Below are positions 7,223 to 16,810 of a DNA stretch of 64,000 bases, piece by piece (positions within the stretch are counted from its first letter, which is position 1; each line of letters begins with the position of its first letter). The DNA is taken from positions 1-64,000 of the forward strand of contig NZ_SSNZ01000005.1 in the NCBI RefSeq assembly GCF_004801375.1. Reading direction: 5' to 3'. This DNA is from Flavobacterium supellecticarium (lineage in GTDB: Bacteria > Bacteroidota > Bacteroidia > Flavobacteriales > Flavobacteriaceae). The translations under genes and the position numbers were made by a program. The notes beneath the pieces were generated by a model. It was not told the DNA's origin. It saw only the letters and a program-made list of their open reading frames with translations, and did not search any database.

Positions 7223-8236
7223 TTATTTTTGAAACACTTCAGCCAGTATTTCGAAAGATCGTAATTTGGCCTTATGATCAAAAATCTGTGAAATGGCCAT
7301 GATCTCGTCGACTTTTGTAGCCTCTATAAATGCTGCAAAATGTTGTTGTAAAGTGGTCTTGTTCCCCACAAATGTAAAGGCCGTCATTTGCATCACCGCT
7401 TCCATAACATCGGCCGTCCAGACATCATCCATATCGTCCACCGGCGGCATTAACGGTCGGCGTGTGTTGGTGATGATTCCGGTAAAAGCCTGATAAAGCG
7501 AAGTAGCTAAATAATTGGCTTCATCATCATTATCCGCGGCAACCACATTCACACAAGCCAGAATATAGGGTTCCGCCAAATACTCCGATGGAATAAAATA
7601 GTGTCGGTACAATTCGATCGCACGGTAAAATTGCGCCGGTGCAAAATGAGCCGCAAAAGCATAGGGTAATCCTAATTTTCCAGCCAGGATAGCGCTTTCC
7701 ATACTGGAGCCTAAAATCCATAACGGGATATCAATCCCTTCGCCCGGAAAAGCTCTGACTTTTGCCGTACTGTTTTCGGCACTTAAATAGCGTTGTAATT
7801 CCTGTATATGTGCTTCAAAATCGTAATTCAGGTCGTAGTTGTTTTTGCGTAAGGCCATCGCAGTCGCACCATCGGTTCCGGGTGCGCGTCCCAATCCGAG
7901 GTCGATCCGTCCGGGATATAAAGTGCTTAGTGTTCCGAATTGCTCTGCTACGGCAAGTGGCGAATGGTTGGGTAACATAATACCTCCGGAGCCAATGCGT
8001 AGGGTTTGGGTATGTTCGGCGATATTGCCAATCAGAACAGAAGTCGCCGAACTCGCGACATGTTGCATATTGTGATGTTCGGATAACCAAAAACGCGAAT
8101 AGCCTAAAGCTTCCACTTTTTGAGCCAGTTCCCGGCATTTTCGGAAGGTGTCAGAATAGGTGTCACCCTGAGAAACTACCGCTAAATCCAGTATAGAATA
8201 GTGAACTCCGTGTAACGGATTTTCAGTTGAAATCAT
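7223..8236 (-). CDS. LLM-class flavin-dependent oxidoreductase (luciferase-like)
   Basis: 337 residues, full length for the single-component luciferase-like monooxygenases. Landmarks are an N-terminal LDLAVVSQGD, the substrate/flavin strand RFWLSEHHN with its conserved His pair, IGSGGIMLPNHSPLAVAEQFGTL, and GRIDLGLGRAPG. These match the MsnO8/YhbW-type LLM group that uses reduced FMN supplied by another reductase. The substrate cannot be read from sequence. It is cytoplasmic and appears to be a single-gene unit. Confidence 0.88.
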   Translation of the reverse strand: MISTENPLHGVHYSILDLAVVSQGDTYSDTFRKCRELAQKVEALGYSRFWLSEHHNMQHVASSATSVLIGNIAEHTQTLRIGSGGIMLPNHSPLAVAEQFGTLSTLYPGRIDLGLGRAPGTDGATAMALRKNNYDLNYDFEAHIQELQRYLSAENSTAKVRAFPGEGIDIPLWILGSSMESAILAGKLGLPYAFAAHFAPAQFYRAIELYRHYFIPSEYLAEPYILACVNVVAADNDDEANYLATSLYQAFTGIITNTRRPLMPPVDDMDDVWTADVMEAVMQMTAFTFVGNKTTLQQHFAAFIEATKVDEIMAISQIFDHKAKLRSFEILAEVFQK

Positions 8237-8302
8237 TTCTTGTTTTTTATAAAAACTAAAAGTAGAGAAATACTTTCTTCAGAAAACCCAACAAACTGTT
8301 AA

Positions 8303-10000
8303 TTAAGATACTTTAATATCCCGTAAGCGAAGTTGTACACTTACAGTGCCATTCCATTCGTTTTCATCGATTGAAAAAACCGCATCGAAGTGTTTTTGAT
8401 TTTGAGTAAGTCCGATTTTTTTAGCCAGACCAAAACCAATCGCTGCATATCCTTTCCCCTCAGGTTGTTGTTTAACAAATAATCGCAAATGTTCTTCATC
8501 CTGACCAATTGCTTTACCATAACCGCTATCCGTTAAATGGCGCGCGATAAAAACCGGTGTCATGTTTTCCGGACCAAACGGCTCAAATTGTTTTAGGATA
8601 CGGATAAGTTTATCGTCGATATCCGAAAAATCGATTTCGGCATCGATACTGATTTCCGGTACTCGTAAATCAGGCGTAATCGTATTGGCTACAACTTCTT
8701 CAAATTGCTGTTTAAACGATTCAAAATCGCTTTCTTTTAGCGTTAATCCGGCCGCATACATATGCCCGCCGAATTGTTCCAGATAATCAGAACAGGCTTC
8801 TAAGGCATTATAAACATCGAAATCTTTAACCGATCGCGCCGAAGCCGCCAGTTTATCGCCGCTTTTGGTAAAAACCAGCGTCGGACGATAATACACTTCC
8901 GTCAATCGGGAAGCTACAATTCCGATAACACCTTTATGCCAGTCTTCCTGATAGACAACCGTTGTATATCGTTCCTGTTCGCCATTCGTTTCAATCTGTT
9001 TTAAGGCTTCTTTGGTGATCTGTTTGTCCAGATCTTTTCGGTCGGCATTAAAAGTTTCAATCTGACTGGCAAATTCCTCCGCCTGTTTCTGATTAAATTC
9101 GGTCAATAAAGCTACCGCATGGTTACCGTGTTTAATCCTTCCGGCCGCATTGATTCGTGGTGCGATGATAAAAACTACATCGGTGATCGTTAATTCCTGT
9201 TTTTTGACATTTTTAATCAGTGCTTTAATCCCCGGACGTGGATTCTTATTGATCACTTCCAATCCGAATTTCGCCAAAACCCGGTTTTCTCCGGTAATCG
9301 GAACAATATCCGCTGCTATAGCCGTCGCTACCAAATCTAAATATGGGATTAGATCCAGTAAACTTTGTCCGCGATTGGCCGACAAGGCTTGTATGAGTTT
9401 AAAACCGACACCGCATCCGCATAATTCCTTATACGGATAGGCGCAATCCTGTCGTTTCGGATCCAATACGGCAATGGCTTCCGGCAATTCGTCTCCCGGA
9501 CGATGGTGATCACAGATAATAAAATCAATGCCCTTTTGTGTGGCATATTCGACCTTATCAATCGATTTGATACCACAATCCAGTGCGATGATCAATGTGA
9601 ATCCGTTGTCTTCTGCAAAATCAATTCCCTGAAACGAAACACCATACCCTTCCGCATACCGGTCGGGAATATAGGTGGCTACATTCGGATAATAGCTTCT
9701 AAGGTAGGAACTCATCAGTGCCACTGCCGTAGTACCGTCGACATCATAATCGCCAAATACCAAAATGTTTTCTCCGGCTGTTATGGCGGTTTCGATACGC
9801 GCCACGGCTTTATCCATATCCTGCATCAGGTACGGATCGTGTAAATGTTCGAACGCCGGTCGGAAAAAAGCGCGCGCTTCCTCAAAGGTTTCCACACCGC
9901 GTTGCACCAATAAAGTAGCAATTAATGGCGTCACGCCCAGTTCGGCAGCCAGTTGCCTGGTTTTATGGGGATTCGGATTGGGTTTGAGTGTCCAGCGCAT
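8303..10000 (-). CDS. recJ: Single-stranded-DNA-specific exonuclease RecJ
   Basis: 565 residues, typical length. The DHH phosphoesterase motifs are clear: ILVFGDYDVDGTTAVALM (motif I), DCGIKS (motif II), ICDHHRPGDELP (motif III, DHH) and a DHHA1 region containing GGHMYAAGLTL. It degrades single-stranded DNA 5' to 3' in recombination and mismatch repair. The start is MRWTLKPNPNPHKT, a family-typical N-terminus. A 33-bp palindrome lies just upstream. Confidence 0.96.
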   Translation of the reverse strand: MRWTLKPNPNPHKTRQLAAELGVTPLIATLLVQRGVETFEEARAFFRPAFEHLHDPYLMQDMDKAVARIETAITAGENILVFGDYDVDGTTAVALMSSYLRSYYPNVATYIPDRYAEGYGVSFQGIDFAEDNGFTLIIALDCGIKSIDKVEYATQKGIDFIICDHHRPGDELPEAIAVLDPKRQDCAYPYKELCGCGVGFKLIQALSANRGQSLLDLIPYLDLVATAIAADIVPITGENRVLAKFGLEVINKNPRPGIKALIKNVKKQELTITDVVFIIAPRINAAGRIKHGNHAVALLTEFNQKQAEEFASQIETFNADRKDLDKQITKEALKQIETNGEQERYTTVVYQEDWHKGVIGIVASRLTEVYYRPTLVFTKSGDKLAASARSVKDFDVYNALEACSDYLEQFGGHMYAAGLTLKESDFESFKQQFEEVVANTITPDLRVPEISIDAEIDFSDIDDKLIRILKQFEPFGPENMTPVFIARHLTDSGYGKAIGQDEEHLRLFVKQQPEGKGYAAIGFGLAKKIGLTQNQKHFDAVFSIDENEWNGTVSVQLRLRDIKVS

Positions 10001-10039
10001 AGTGGTATTTTGTATGGTTTATAAATCTATCTGTGCGTT

Positions 10040-10072
10040 ACACCTGACAGGTTTTCAAAACCTGTCAGGTGT
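10040..10072. repeat. 33-bp palindromic repeat, copy 1
   Basis: The arm ACACCTGACAGGTTTT is followed by one base and its perfect complement, giving a 16-bp stem. It lies between recJ (start) and the OsmC gene (end), both on the minus strand. Copies occur at 50550 and 52037. Confidence 0.9.
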
Positions 10073-10078
10073 TTGATT

Positions 10079-10501
10079 TTATAGGGTGTGGTAGTGTATT
10101 TTGATTTCAACTTTGGCAAACTGACGGAACATTTCCATCACACCACAGTATTTTTCCACAGAAAGGTTGACCGCTTTTTCCAGTTTTTTCGGTTCGAGGT
10201 TATTCCCGTAAAAATGGTAGTCCACCCGAACCGTATGGTAGGTTTTCGGATGTTCTTCGGTTAATTCGCCTTCCGTTTCGATGGTAAAATCAGCAACATC
10301 CAGTTTCATTTTTTCGATAAGCGAAGCCACATCCAATCCGGTACAACCGGCCAATGCCGACAACATCAATGCTTTCGGACGCAGTCCTTTTCCCTCGCCT
10401 CCGTTTTCCGGTCCGGCATCAATCGTCATTAAATCACCACTGGGATTTGTCGATTCAAATTGCATTTTTCCTAACCATTTGGTACGTACCTGATGTGTCA
10501 T
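10079..10501 (-). CDS. OsmC family protein (probable peroxiredoxin-like hydroperoxide reductase)
   Basis: 140 residues. Two conserved Cys are present, Cys53 in LAGCTGLDVAS and Cys119 in VEKYCGVMEMF, as in the OsmC/Ohr fold where they reduce organic hydroperoxides. The start ATG overlaps the stop of rsmI (ATGA), so the two are translationally coupled. It is more similar to the general OsmC/YhfA branch than to Ohr, so the substrate is uncertain. Confidence 0.9.
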   Translation of the reverse strand: MTHQVRTKWLGKMQFESTNPSGDLMTIDAGPENGGEGKGLRPKALMLSALAGCTGLDVASLIEKMKLDVADFTIETEGELTEEHPKTYHTVRVDYHFYGNNLEPKKLEKAVNLSVEKYCGVMEMFRQFAKVEIKIHYHTL

Positions 10502-11208
10502 ATCGCTTCGTTTTTATCTTTTTTCGTTTCTTTTTCCGTGATTTTTCCGCCTACAATCACTACAATTTCTCCTTTTGGCGGTTTGGCTTCAAAGTGTTGT
10601 AATACTTCTTCGGCGGTTCCGCGTACGGTTTCTTCGTGTAATTTGGACAATTCCCGCGATACCGAAACCGGTCGGTCGGCACCAAAATACTGTACAAATT
10701 CGGCTAATGTTTTGACCAGTTTATGCGGCGAAACATATAAAATCATCGTACGGGTTTCTTCCGCTAATGCAAGATAACGCGTCTGACGGCCTTTTTTATC
10801 CGGCAAAAAGCCTTCGAATATAAATTTGTCATTGGGCAATCCGCTATTGACCAAAGCCGGAACAAAAGCCGTAGCTCCGGGTAAACATTCCACTTCGATT
10901 TTGTTTTCCACACAAGCACGGGTCAGTAAAAAGCCCGGATCGGAAATGGCCGGTGTTCCTGCATCCGAAATCAACGCAATCGTTTCCCCGGATTGTAATC
11001 TTCGGATAATATACTCAACCGTTTTGTGTTCGTTATGCATATGATGACTTTGCATCGGTGTGGCGATCTCGAAATGTTTGAGCAGTTTTCCGCTGTTACG
11101 GGTATCTTCCGCCAAAATCAAGTCGACTTCCTTTAAGATACGGATCGCCCGGAAAGTCATGTCTTCCAGATTTCCGATTGGCGTTGGGACCAAATATAAT
11201 TTAGACAT
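10498..11208 (-). CDS. rsmI: 16S rRNA (cytidine-1402-2'-O)-methyltransferase RsmI
   Basis: 236 residues starting MSKLYLVPTPIGNLEDMTFR. This ATG at 11208 is chosen over an upstream start because the family begins at this point. SAM-binding landmarks of the tetrapyrrole-methylase fold are LVPTPIGNL, LAEDTRNSG, ALISDAGTPAISDPG and FEGFLPDKKGR. It methylates the ribose of C1402 in the ribosomal P site. It is the first gene of a two-gene unit with the OsmC protein. Confidence 0.96.
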   Translation of the reverse strand: MSKLYLVPTPIGNLEDMTFRAIRILKEVDLILAEDTRNSGKLLKHFEIATPMQSHHMHNEHKTVEYIIRRLQSGETIALISDAGTPAISDPGFLLTRACVENKIEVECLPGATAFVPALVNSGLPNDKFIFEGFLPDKKGRQTRYLALAEETRTMILYVSPHKLVKTLAEFVQYFGADRPVSVSRELSKLHEETVRGTAEEVLQHFEAKPPKGEIVVIVGGKITEKETKKDKNEAI

Positions 11209-11280
11209 AGCGTAAAATTTAAACACCAATCGGCACAAACCGCAGTTTATACCGATTGGTGTAATGAATGGGTTTCGTGA

Positions 11281-12291
11281 TTATGAAAATCGCTTCTCAA
11301 CGATCTCCATAAAGCGTGTTTCGTATTCTTCTTTTCCTTCCCAGTTGTTGTAATCCGGTTTTACCAGGTCTTCGATAAAATTCTGGGCATCCTGATAATT
11401 GTCAAAACTGTTTAATTGCGACAATACGCGATTCAAATCTTCTCCGCTTCCGCCAAAAAGATTTTTTTCAAAAGCGATACGGTCATTTAATCCCAACGAG
11501 ATCGATTTCCCCATAGCATCGGTTTTACGACTATAGGCATCTTTTTCCGCATCAATCGACATTGATTGTGTCTCCACTTTGGTTTCGAATACCGGTTCGA
11601 AAGTGATATCGGCTACTTTTTCTACCTCAGCCGGTACATCTTCTACTTTTACAAACTCCGGTTCTTTATAGGTGTGCTGACCCAACAAATCTTCCAGTGT
11701 GATTTGTTGCGCTTCTTTTTTCGGTTCTTCTTTTACCGGTTCAAAAACAGGTTCCTCCGCTACTTCCGGGAAAGCAGCTTTTTCTTCTTCAATCAGCGGT
11801 TCTTCTTCATCCAGATCACTTTCGTCAATATCGATCTGGCCTACGACTACTTTTTCCGCTTCCGCTACAACCGGCTCTTCCGGTTCCTCCTTTTGTTCCG
11901 GTTCTGACACCACTTCTTCAATAGCAGTATTTTCTTCTTCCGAAACAGACGCTTCTGTAATTACGGCTTCCAACGTTTCTTCCGGCGTAGCAATCGTTTC
12001 CGCCTCCGGTTCTTTTTCGGGCACAACCGGTTCTTCTTTTTTCGGTTCTTCGATAACGGCTACGGTTTCCGGTTCCTTATTTTCAAAAGTTTCCTCCAGT
12101 TTTTCTTCCAGTTCCGGCAGACCGATCGTTGGCTTCGCTTCTTCAAAATTTTCTTCATAAAAACGCAATACGGATAAGATTTCATACAACTTTTGCGTTT
12201 CCTGGTGTAACTGAATTACTTCCGATTTGTTTTTTAATTTTAAAATGCGATGCGCAATACTAATCAACTCGGCCTCTAACTTTTTCTTCAT
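11281..12291 (-). CDS. Conserved acidic hypothetical protein with a low-complexity middle
   Basis: 336 residues. Residues 1-60 form a helical, probably coiled-coil region (LISIAHRILKLKNKSEVIQLHQ). Residues ~65-230 are a Glu/Val/Pro-rich disordered linker (repeated EEP, EEKAAF, EPVFEP). Residues ~255-336 form a compact domain (GLNDRIAFEKNLFGGSGEDLNRVLSQL and FIEDLVKPDYNNWEGKEEY). The ends are of a kind seen in flavobacterial proteins of unknown function. It is cytoplasmic with no membrane segment. It is divergent from tdk. Confidence 0.8.
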   Translation of the reverse strand: MKKKLEAELISIAHRILKLKNKSEVIQLHQETQKLYEILSVLRFYEENFEEAKPTIGLPELEEKLEETFENKEPETVAVIEEPKKEEPVVPEKEPEAETIATPEETLEAVITEASVSEEENTAIEEVVSEPEQKEEPEEPVVAEAEKVVVGQIDIDESDLDEEEPLIEEEKAAFPEVAEEPVFEPVKEEPKKEAQQITLEDLLGQHTYKEPEFVKVEDVPAEVEKVADITFEPVFETKVETQSMSIDAEKDAYSRKTDAMGKSISLGLNDRIAFEKNLFGGSGEDLNRVLSQLNSFDNYQDAQNFIEDLVKPDYNNWEGKEEYETRFMEIVEKRFS

Positions 12292-12395
12292 AACTTTTGC
12301 TTTTATATGGAGTAAAACGATGGTTATTTTAATAAATTTGTTTCCATTACAAAAGTAACAGAAAAAAACGCTGTTTACAGCTTGAAAAGTACAAA

Positions 12396-13019
12396 ATGTT
12401 TCTCGAAAATACGGTAAATCATAAAGAACAATTTGGGTGGATTGAAGTCATATGTGGCTCTATGTTTTCCGGTAAGACGGAAGAATTGATACGCCGTTTA
12501 AAAAGGGCTCAGTTCGCCAAACAACGCGTCGAAATCTTTAAACCGGCCATCGATACCCGTTACCACGATGAGATGGTGGTTTCGCACGATTCGAATGAAA
12601 TTCGTTCCACGCCCGTTCCCGCCGCGGCGAATATCCGTATTCTGGCCGATGGCTGTGATGTGGTTGGTATTGATGAAGCCCAGTTTTTTGACGATGAGAT
12701 TGTAGCGGTTTGCAACGACCTGGCCAATGCCGGTGTTCGCGTAATCGTAGCCGGTCTGGATATGGATTTTAAAGGCAATCCTTTTGGTCCGATGCCTGCA
12801 TTAATGGCGACTGCCGAATATGTGACCAAAGTACACGCCGTATGTACCCGAACTGGAAATCTGGCCAATTACAGTTTCCGAAAAGCACAAAACGACAACC
12901 TTGTATTGCTTGGCGAAACCGAAGAATACGAACCACTGAGTCGCGCTGCCTATTTTACGGCTATGAAAGAAATGCAGGAAAAGGAACGAAATTCCAAAAA
13001 CAAAAAAAACGACGAATAA
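12396..13019 (+). CDS. tdk: Thymidine kinase
   Basis: 207 residues, type II thymidine kinase. The P-loop [14 protein letters not shown] is at 21-34, the catalytic region is [11 protein letters not shown], and the lid region [10 protein letters not shown] closes the core. Zn-binding Cys are reduced in number (one is in AVCTRTG), as in several relatives. It phosphorylates thymidine in the pyrimidine salvage pathway. A TAAATTTG element at 12334-12341 could be its promoter -7 box, with no clear -33 element. Confidence 0.95.
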   Translation: MFLENTVNHKEQFGWIEVICGSMFSGKTEELIRRLKRAQFAKQRVEIFKPAIDTRYHDEMVVSHDSNEIRSTPVPAAANIRILADGCDVVGIDEAQFFDDEIVAVCNDLANAGVRVIVAGLDMDFKGNPFGPMPALMATAEYVTKVHAVCTRTGNLANYSFRKAQNDNLVLLGETEEYEPLSRAAYFTAMKEMQEKERNSKNKKNDE

Positions 13020-13106
13020 CTCCATTTCGCTTCGTGTTATAAAAACGCTAATATTAACGATTGTACGGATAATTTCCCTAATTTTATACGTAGTAAACCC
13101 GAAGCC

Positions 13107-13364
13107 ATGGATCGTAAACTGACGCTTAAACTTGATAAAGAGGTTATCGAAAAAGCCAAAGAGTATGCTTCCCGGAACAAAAAAAGCTTGTCCCGGATCA
13201 TAGAGTCCTATCTACAATCGTTAACTTCTGATGATCCCCGGGATAATTCCGAAGAAATCAAAATATCGCCCTTTGTAAAAGAGCTTTCACAGCCAACTGC
13301 TATACCGGAAGATTTTGATTATAAAAAAGAACTAGGCAATCACTATTCTAAAAAGCATCAATAA
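13107..13364 (+). CDS. DUF6364-type antitoxin
   Basis: 85 residues. The N-terminus MDRKLTLKLDKEVIEKAKEY followed by KSLSRIIESYL is a ribbon-helix-helix-like segment of the DUF6364 type, and the charged C-terminus would wrap the toxin. The gene is immediately upstream of a PIN-domain gene, with stop and start overlapping by 1 bp (TAATG), which is the classic antitoxin-first order. It probably represses its own promoter. Confidence 0.85.
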   Translation: MDRKLTLKLDKEVIEKAKEYASRNKKSLSRIIESYLQSLTSDDPRDNSEEIKISPFVKELSQPTAIPEDFDYKKELGNHYSKKHQ

Positions 13365-13783
13365 TGAAGACGCTTTTTATCGATACCAATATCATTATCG
13401 ACCTTATCGCACAACGGGAACCGCACTACCAGAGTATCGCAAAAATTGCCACACTGGCCAAAAGCAAAAAACTTAGAATGATTGCCACTCCGCTTTCTTT
13501 TGTCAATACTTTTTATGTCCTTTCAAAACATATGGATAAAAAAAAGTTATCCGGAATTTTAACAAGGCTTCGGATCATCTGTGATGTCGCCCCGACAAAT
13601 GCAAATACCGTCGACAAGGCTTTGGCTTCCGGTTTTAACGATTTTGAAGATGCTGTACAATACCATAGTGCCCTAGCTGTAAAAAGCGATATTTTTATCA
13701 CCCGCAACAAAAAAGATTTCAAAAAAACCGAAATTCCTGTGATGACTGCAGCCGAATTTCTGATTTCAATTAATAAAAAATAA
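13364..13783 (+). CDS. PIN domain ribonuclease toxin (VapC-like)
   Basis: 139 residues. Acidic PIN residues are visible: Asp7 in FIDTNIIIDLI, an acidic cluster in FNDFEDAVQYHSA and Asp in ITRNKKDF. This arrangement is that of VapC-type metal-dependent RNases, which cut tRNA or rRNA. It is paired with the DUF6364 antitoxin upstream. The pair is inserted between tdk and murF-alr, two core genes, only 8 bp ahead of the latter. Confidence 0.87.
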   Translation: MKTLFIDTNIIIDLIAQREPHYQSIAKIATLAKSKKLRMIATPLSFVNTFYVLSKHMDKKKLSGILTRLRIICDVAPTNANTVDKALASGFNDFEDAVQYHSALAVKSDIFITRNKKDFKKTEIPVMTAAEFLISINKK

Positions 13784-13791
13784 AGTACACC

Positions 13792-16224
13792 TTGAGTTTT
13801 ACTATCAAAAATATAATCCCTGTCATTGCTGCCAAATGGTATGGGAATGACGACACCTGCCCTATTGACAACGTTTCTATTGACAGCCGTTCGTTACAAA
13901 ACGGTTCCGGAACCTTGTTTTTTGCTTTGGTGGGGCATAATCACGACGGACATTATTATATCGAAAGCCTGATTGCCAAAGGTGTTTCCAATTTTGTCGT
14001 CCATCATATTCCGGAAAATCTTAACGGAAAGGCGAATTTTCTGGTTGTAAAAGACACGCTTGAAAGTTTACAACAATTTGCAGCGTATTACCGGAAGTTA
14101 TTCAATATTCCGGTGATTGGTATTACCGGCAGTAATGGAAAAACAATCGTAAAAGAATGGCTCAACTTTTTACTAAGTCCGGAATACAACATTATCCGTA
14201 GTCCGAAAAGTTATAACTCGCAGGTAGGCGTACCGCTATCGGTTATCGGAATTAACGAAAAACACAATCTGGGTATTTTCGAAGCCGGGATTTCCACCAC
14301 TAACGAAATGGAAAAACTGGAACCGATTATCAAACCGACTATCGGAATTCTGACCAATATCGGAACCGCACACGACGAAGGTTTCTCCGACCGCCGTCAG
14401 AAAATATCAGAAAAACTAAGGCTTTTCCAACATACAGAAGTCCTGATTTATCAAAAAAATGATACCATCGACTCCCTACTGGATGCAAAACTTAAAACCT
14501 TTTCCTGGAGTTTTGACGATCCAAAAGCGGATGTTGTCATTCAAAAACAAGGAAATTCACTTAATATCACATATCAAGAACATCACTTTTCGGTGACGGT
14601 ACCATTTCAGGATGCTGCCTCGGTGGAAAATACCATTCATTGCTTGATGACGCTTTTGTATTTGGGCTATGCCGAATCGGTTATACAGGAACGCATTCCA
14701 AATCTGTATCCGATGGAGATGCGTTTGCAGGTTAAAAACGGAATTCATAATTGTACCATTATCGACGACAGTTACAGCTCTGATTATCAATCGTTAAAAA
14801 TCGCACTGGACTTTCTCGAACAACATAAAACACATCAAAAGAAAACGGTAATTCTTTCGGATATTTTCCAAAGTGGTTTTCCAGTGGACGAACTGTATTC
14901 GAAAGTAGCCCATTTACTAACCCGCAATAAAATTGAACGGGTAATCGGTATCGGCGAAACCATTAGCCGTTATTTATCCGATTTCAAAGGTTTTATTCCA
15001 TTTAAAAATACTTCCGATTTTCTGAATCAGTATAATCCGGCAGCTTTCGAAAACGAAACAATTTTAGTGAAAGGCGCACGCAATTTTCACTTTGAAGAAA
15101 TCGTAACCCTTCTAGAGGAAAAAACGCACGAAACCGTATTGGAAATCAACCTGAATGCGATTAGTCATAACCTCAATTTTTATAAATCGAAATTAAAACC
15201 AGGCACTAAAGTAATGGTCATGGTAAAGGCTTTCGGATATGGAAGCGGTAGTTTTGAAATTGCCAAATTACTCGCCCATCACAAAGTGGATTATCTGGGC
15301 GTGGCTTTTGCCGACGAAGGAATCGCTTTACGCAATGCCGGTATTGACATGCCGATTATCGTAATGAATCCGGAAAACAGTGCTTTTTCGGCTATGGTGG
15401 CTTATAATCTCGAACCGGAAATTTATTCCCCGGAAGTATTAAAACGTTTTATCACCCTGGCACAACAAAAAAACCTGTCGAATTACCCGATCCATATCAA
15501 ACTGGATACCGGTATGCACCGACTGGGATTTGAAGCCGGAAACCTAAACGAACTGATTGAACTGTTACAACACAATAATTTTGTTTCGGTAAAAAGTATT
15601 TTCTCCCACCTTTCGGCCAGCGACGGACCGGAGTTTAACGATTTCACCTTACATCAGATTCACACTTTTGATCAGTGGTCACAACAAATTATAACCGCGT
15701 TGCAAATCCAACCGATACGTCATATCCTAAACACCTCAGGGATCTACAATTTCCCGGAATATCAATTTGATATGGTACGCCTTGGTATTGGTTTATACGG
15801 TGTAGGGAACGACGAAAACGAGATGAAACAACTGGAAAACGTTGGCACGCTAAAAACTGTTATCCTACAAATCAAAGAGGTACCAACCGGCGACAGTGTG
15901 GGCTATAGTCGGAAATTTAGGGCCACACATCAAACCCGAACGGCAACCATTCCGATCGGATATGCCGACGGTATTCCGAGAAGTTGGGGTAATCAGAAAG
16001 GTTATGTGATGATCAAAAATCAAAAAGCACCGATTATCGGCAATATCTGTATGGACATGTTAATGGTGGACATTACCGATATTAACTGTAAAGAAGGTGA
16101 TAGTGTGATCCTCTTTGGCGAGCAACCACGAGTAACCGAAATCGCTAAAACGATTGGCACCATACCATACGAAATCCTGACCAGCATTTCCCAACGGGTA
16201 AAACGCATTTTCTATAAAGAATAA
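13792..16224 (+). CDS. murF: Bifunctional MurF / alanine racemase
   Basis: 810 residues, a fusion known in Bacteroidota. The N-terminal MurF half has the Mur ligase ATP motif ITGSNGKT at 111-118 and ends near residue 450. The C-terminal half is a PLP alanine racemase with the Schiff-base Lys479 in VMVKAFGYGSGSFE, LDTGMHRLGF, RLGIGLYG and the catalytic-Tyr region GDSVGYSRKF. The racemase makes D-Ala and MurF adds D-Ala-D-Ala to UDP-MurNAc-tripeptide, so one polypeptide joins both steps of peptidoglycan precursor synthesis. The start is a TTG; no better in-frame start exists at the family's usual N-terminus. Confidence 0.95.
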   Translation: MSFTIKNIIPVIAAKWYGNDDTCPIDNVSIDSRSLQNGSGTLFFALVGHNHDGHYYIESLIAKGVSNFVVHHIPENLNGKANFLVVKDTLESLQQFAAYYRKLFNIPVIGITGSNGKTIVKEWLNFLLSPEYNIIRSPKSYNSQVGVPLSVIGINEKHNLGIFEAGISTTNEMEKLEPIIKPTIGILTNIGTAHDEGFSDRRQKISEKLRLFQHTEVLIYQKNDTIDSLLDAKLKTFSWSFDDPKADVVIQKQGNSLNITYQEHHFSVTVPFQDAASVENTIHCLMTLLYLGYAESVIQERIPNLYPMEMRLQVKNGIHNCTIIDDSYSSDYQSLKIALDFLEQHKTHQKKTVILSDIFQSGFPVDELYSKVAHLLTRNKIERVIGIGETISRYLSDFKGFIPFKNTSDFLNQYNPAAFENETILVKGARNFHFEEIVTLLEEKTHETVLEINLNAISHNLNFYKSKLKPGTKVMVMVKAFGYGSGSFEIAKLLAHHKVDYLGVAFADEGIALRNAGIDMPIIVMNPENSAFSAMVAYNLEPEIYSPEVLKRFITLAQQKNLSNYPIHIKLDTGMHRLGFEAGNLNELIELLQHNNFVSVKSIFSHLSASDGPEFNDFTLHQIHTFDQWSQQIITALQIQPIRHILNTSGIYNFPEYQFDMVRLGIGLYGVGNDENEMKQLENVGTLKTVILQIKEVPTGDSVGYSRKFRATHQTRTATIPIGYADGIPRSWGNQKGYVMIKNQKAPIIGNICMDMLMVDITDINCKEGDSVILFGEQPRVTEIAKTIGTIPYEILTSISQRVKRIFYKE

Positions 16225-16307
16225 AAAATACTACTAAAATTGTTAAAATTTTAATCGGTTTTAGTACTTTAGTAGTACGTAAATTTTTAATTAAAATAGT
16301 ATAAGGT

Positions 16308-16685
16308 ATGGGAATGTTATCAGAATTTAAGGAATTTGCCATGAAAGGCAACGTTGTAGATCTTGCAATCGGGGTTATCATTGGCGGTGCTTTCGGTAAA
16401 ATTGTCAGTTCGTTTATCGATGATGTGATTACACCTTTATTGTTAAAACCAGCACTGGAAGCGGCTAATCTGTCCAAAATTGAAGACCTTACCATTTTGG
16501 GCGGTGTCAAGTACGGTATGTTTTTATCGGCTATTATCAATTTTGTGATCGTGGCCTTCGTGTTATTTTTATTAATCAAAGGAATTAATGCCGCGAAGAA
16601 AAAAGAAGCACCGGCTCCTGCTGCTCCAGCCGGACCAACTCAGGAAGAATTATTGGCTGAAATCCGCGATTTATTGAAAAAATAA
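16308..16685 (+). CDS. mscL: Large-conductance mechanosensitive channel MscL
   Basis: 125 residues. The signature FKEFAMKGNVVDLAIGVIIGGAFGKIVSSFIDDVI is split over the amphipathic N-helix and TM1; TM2 is MFLSAIINFVIVAFVLFLLIKGIN, and the C-terminal bundle helix ends EELLAEIRDLLKK. It releases solutes under hypo-osmotic shock. It is a single-gene unit with a strong terminator. Confidence 0.97.
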   Translation: MGMLSEFKEFAMKGNVVDLAIGVIIGGAFGKIVSSFIDDVITPLLLKPALEAANLSKIEDLTILGGVKYGMFLSAIINFVIVAFVLFLLIKGINAAKKKEAPAPAAPAGPTQEELLAEIRDLLKK

Positions 16686-16707
16686 TCGTCCTACTATAGT
16701 CTAAATG

Positions 16708-16738
16708 AAACCGTTCCTAATCCGAACGGTTTTTTTAT
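16708..16738 (+). terminator. Terminator after mscL
   Basis: The stem AAACCGTTC / GAACGGTTT with a 7-base loop is followed by a T-run. Confidence 0.9.
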
Positions 16739-16741
16739 TTA

Positions 16742-16774
16742 TTGTTTTTTTAACAGCTTTATTATTTACATTTG
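16742..16774 (+). promoter_or_regulatory. Bacteroidota-type promoter for asd
   Basis: TTG at 16742 and TACATTTG at 16767-16774, separated by 22 bp, match the TTG / TAnnTTTG consensus. The asd start codon is 36 bp downstream. Confidence 0.5.
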
Positions 16775-16810
16775 TCCTACTAAAAATTAACTATTAACAC
16801 CTCTATTAAA

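Noticed and set aside
11566..12160. Long ORFs antisense to the acidic protein gene (Phe- or Ser-rich).
   Set aside because: They mirror the Glu/Pro low-complexity codons of the real gene and have no family features or start signals.
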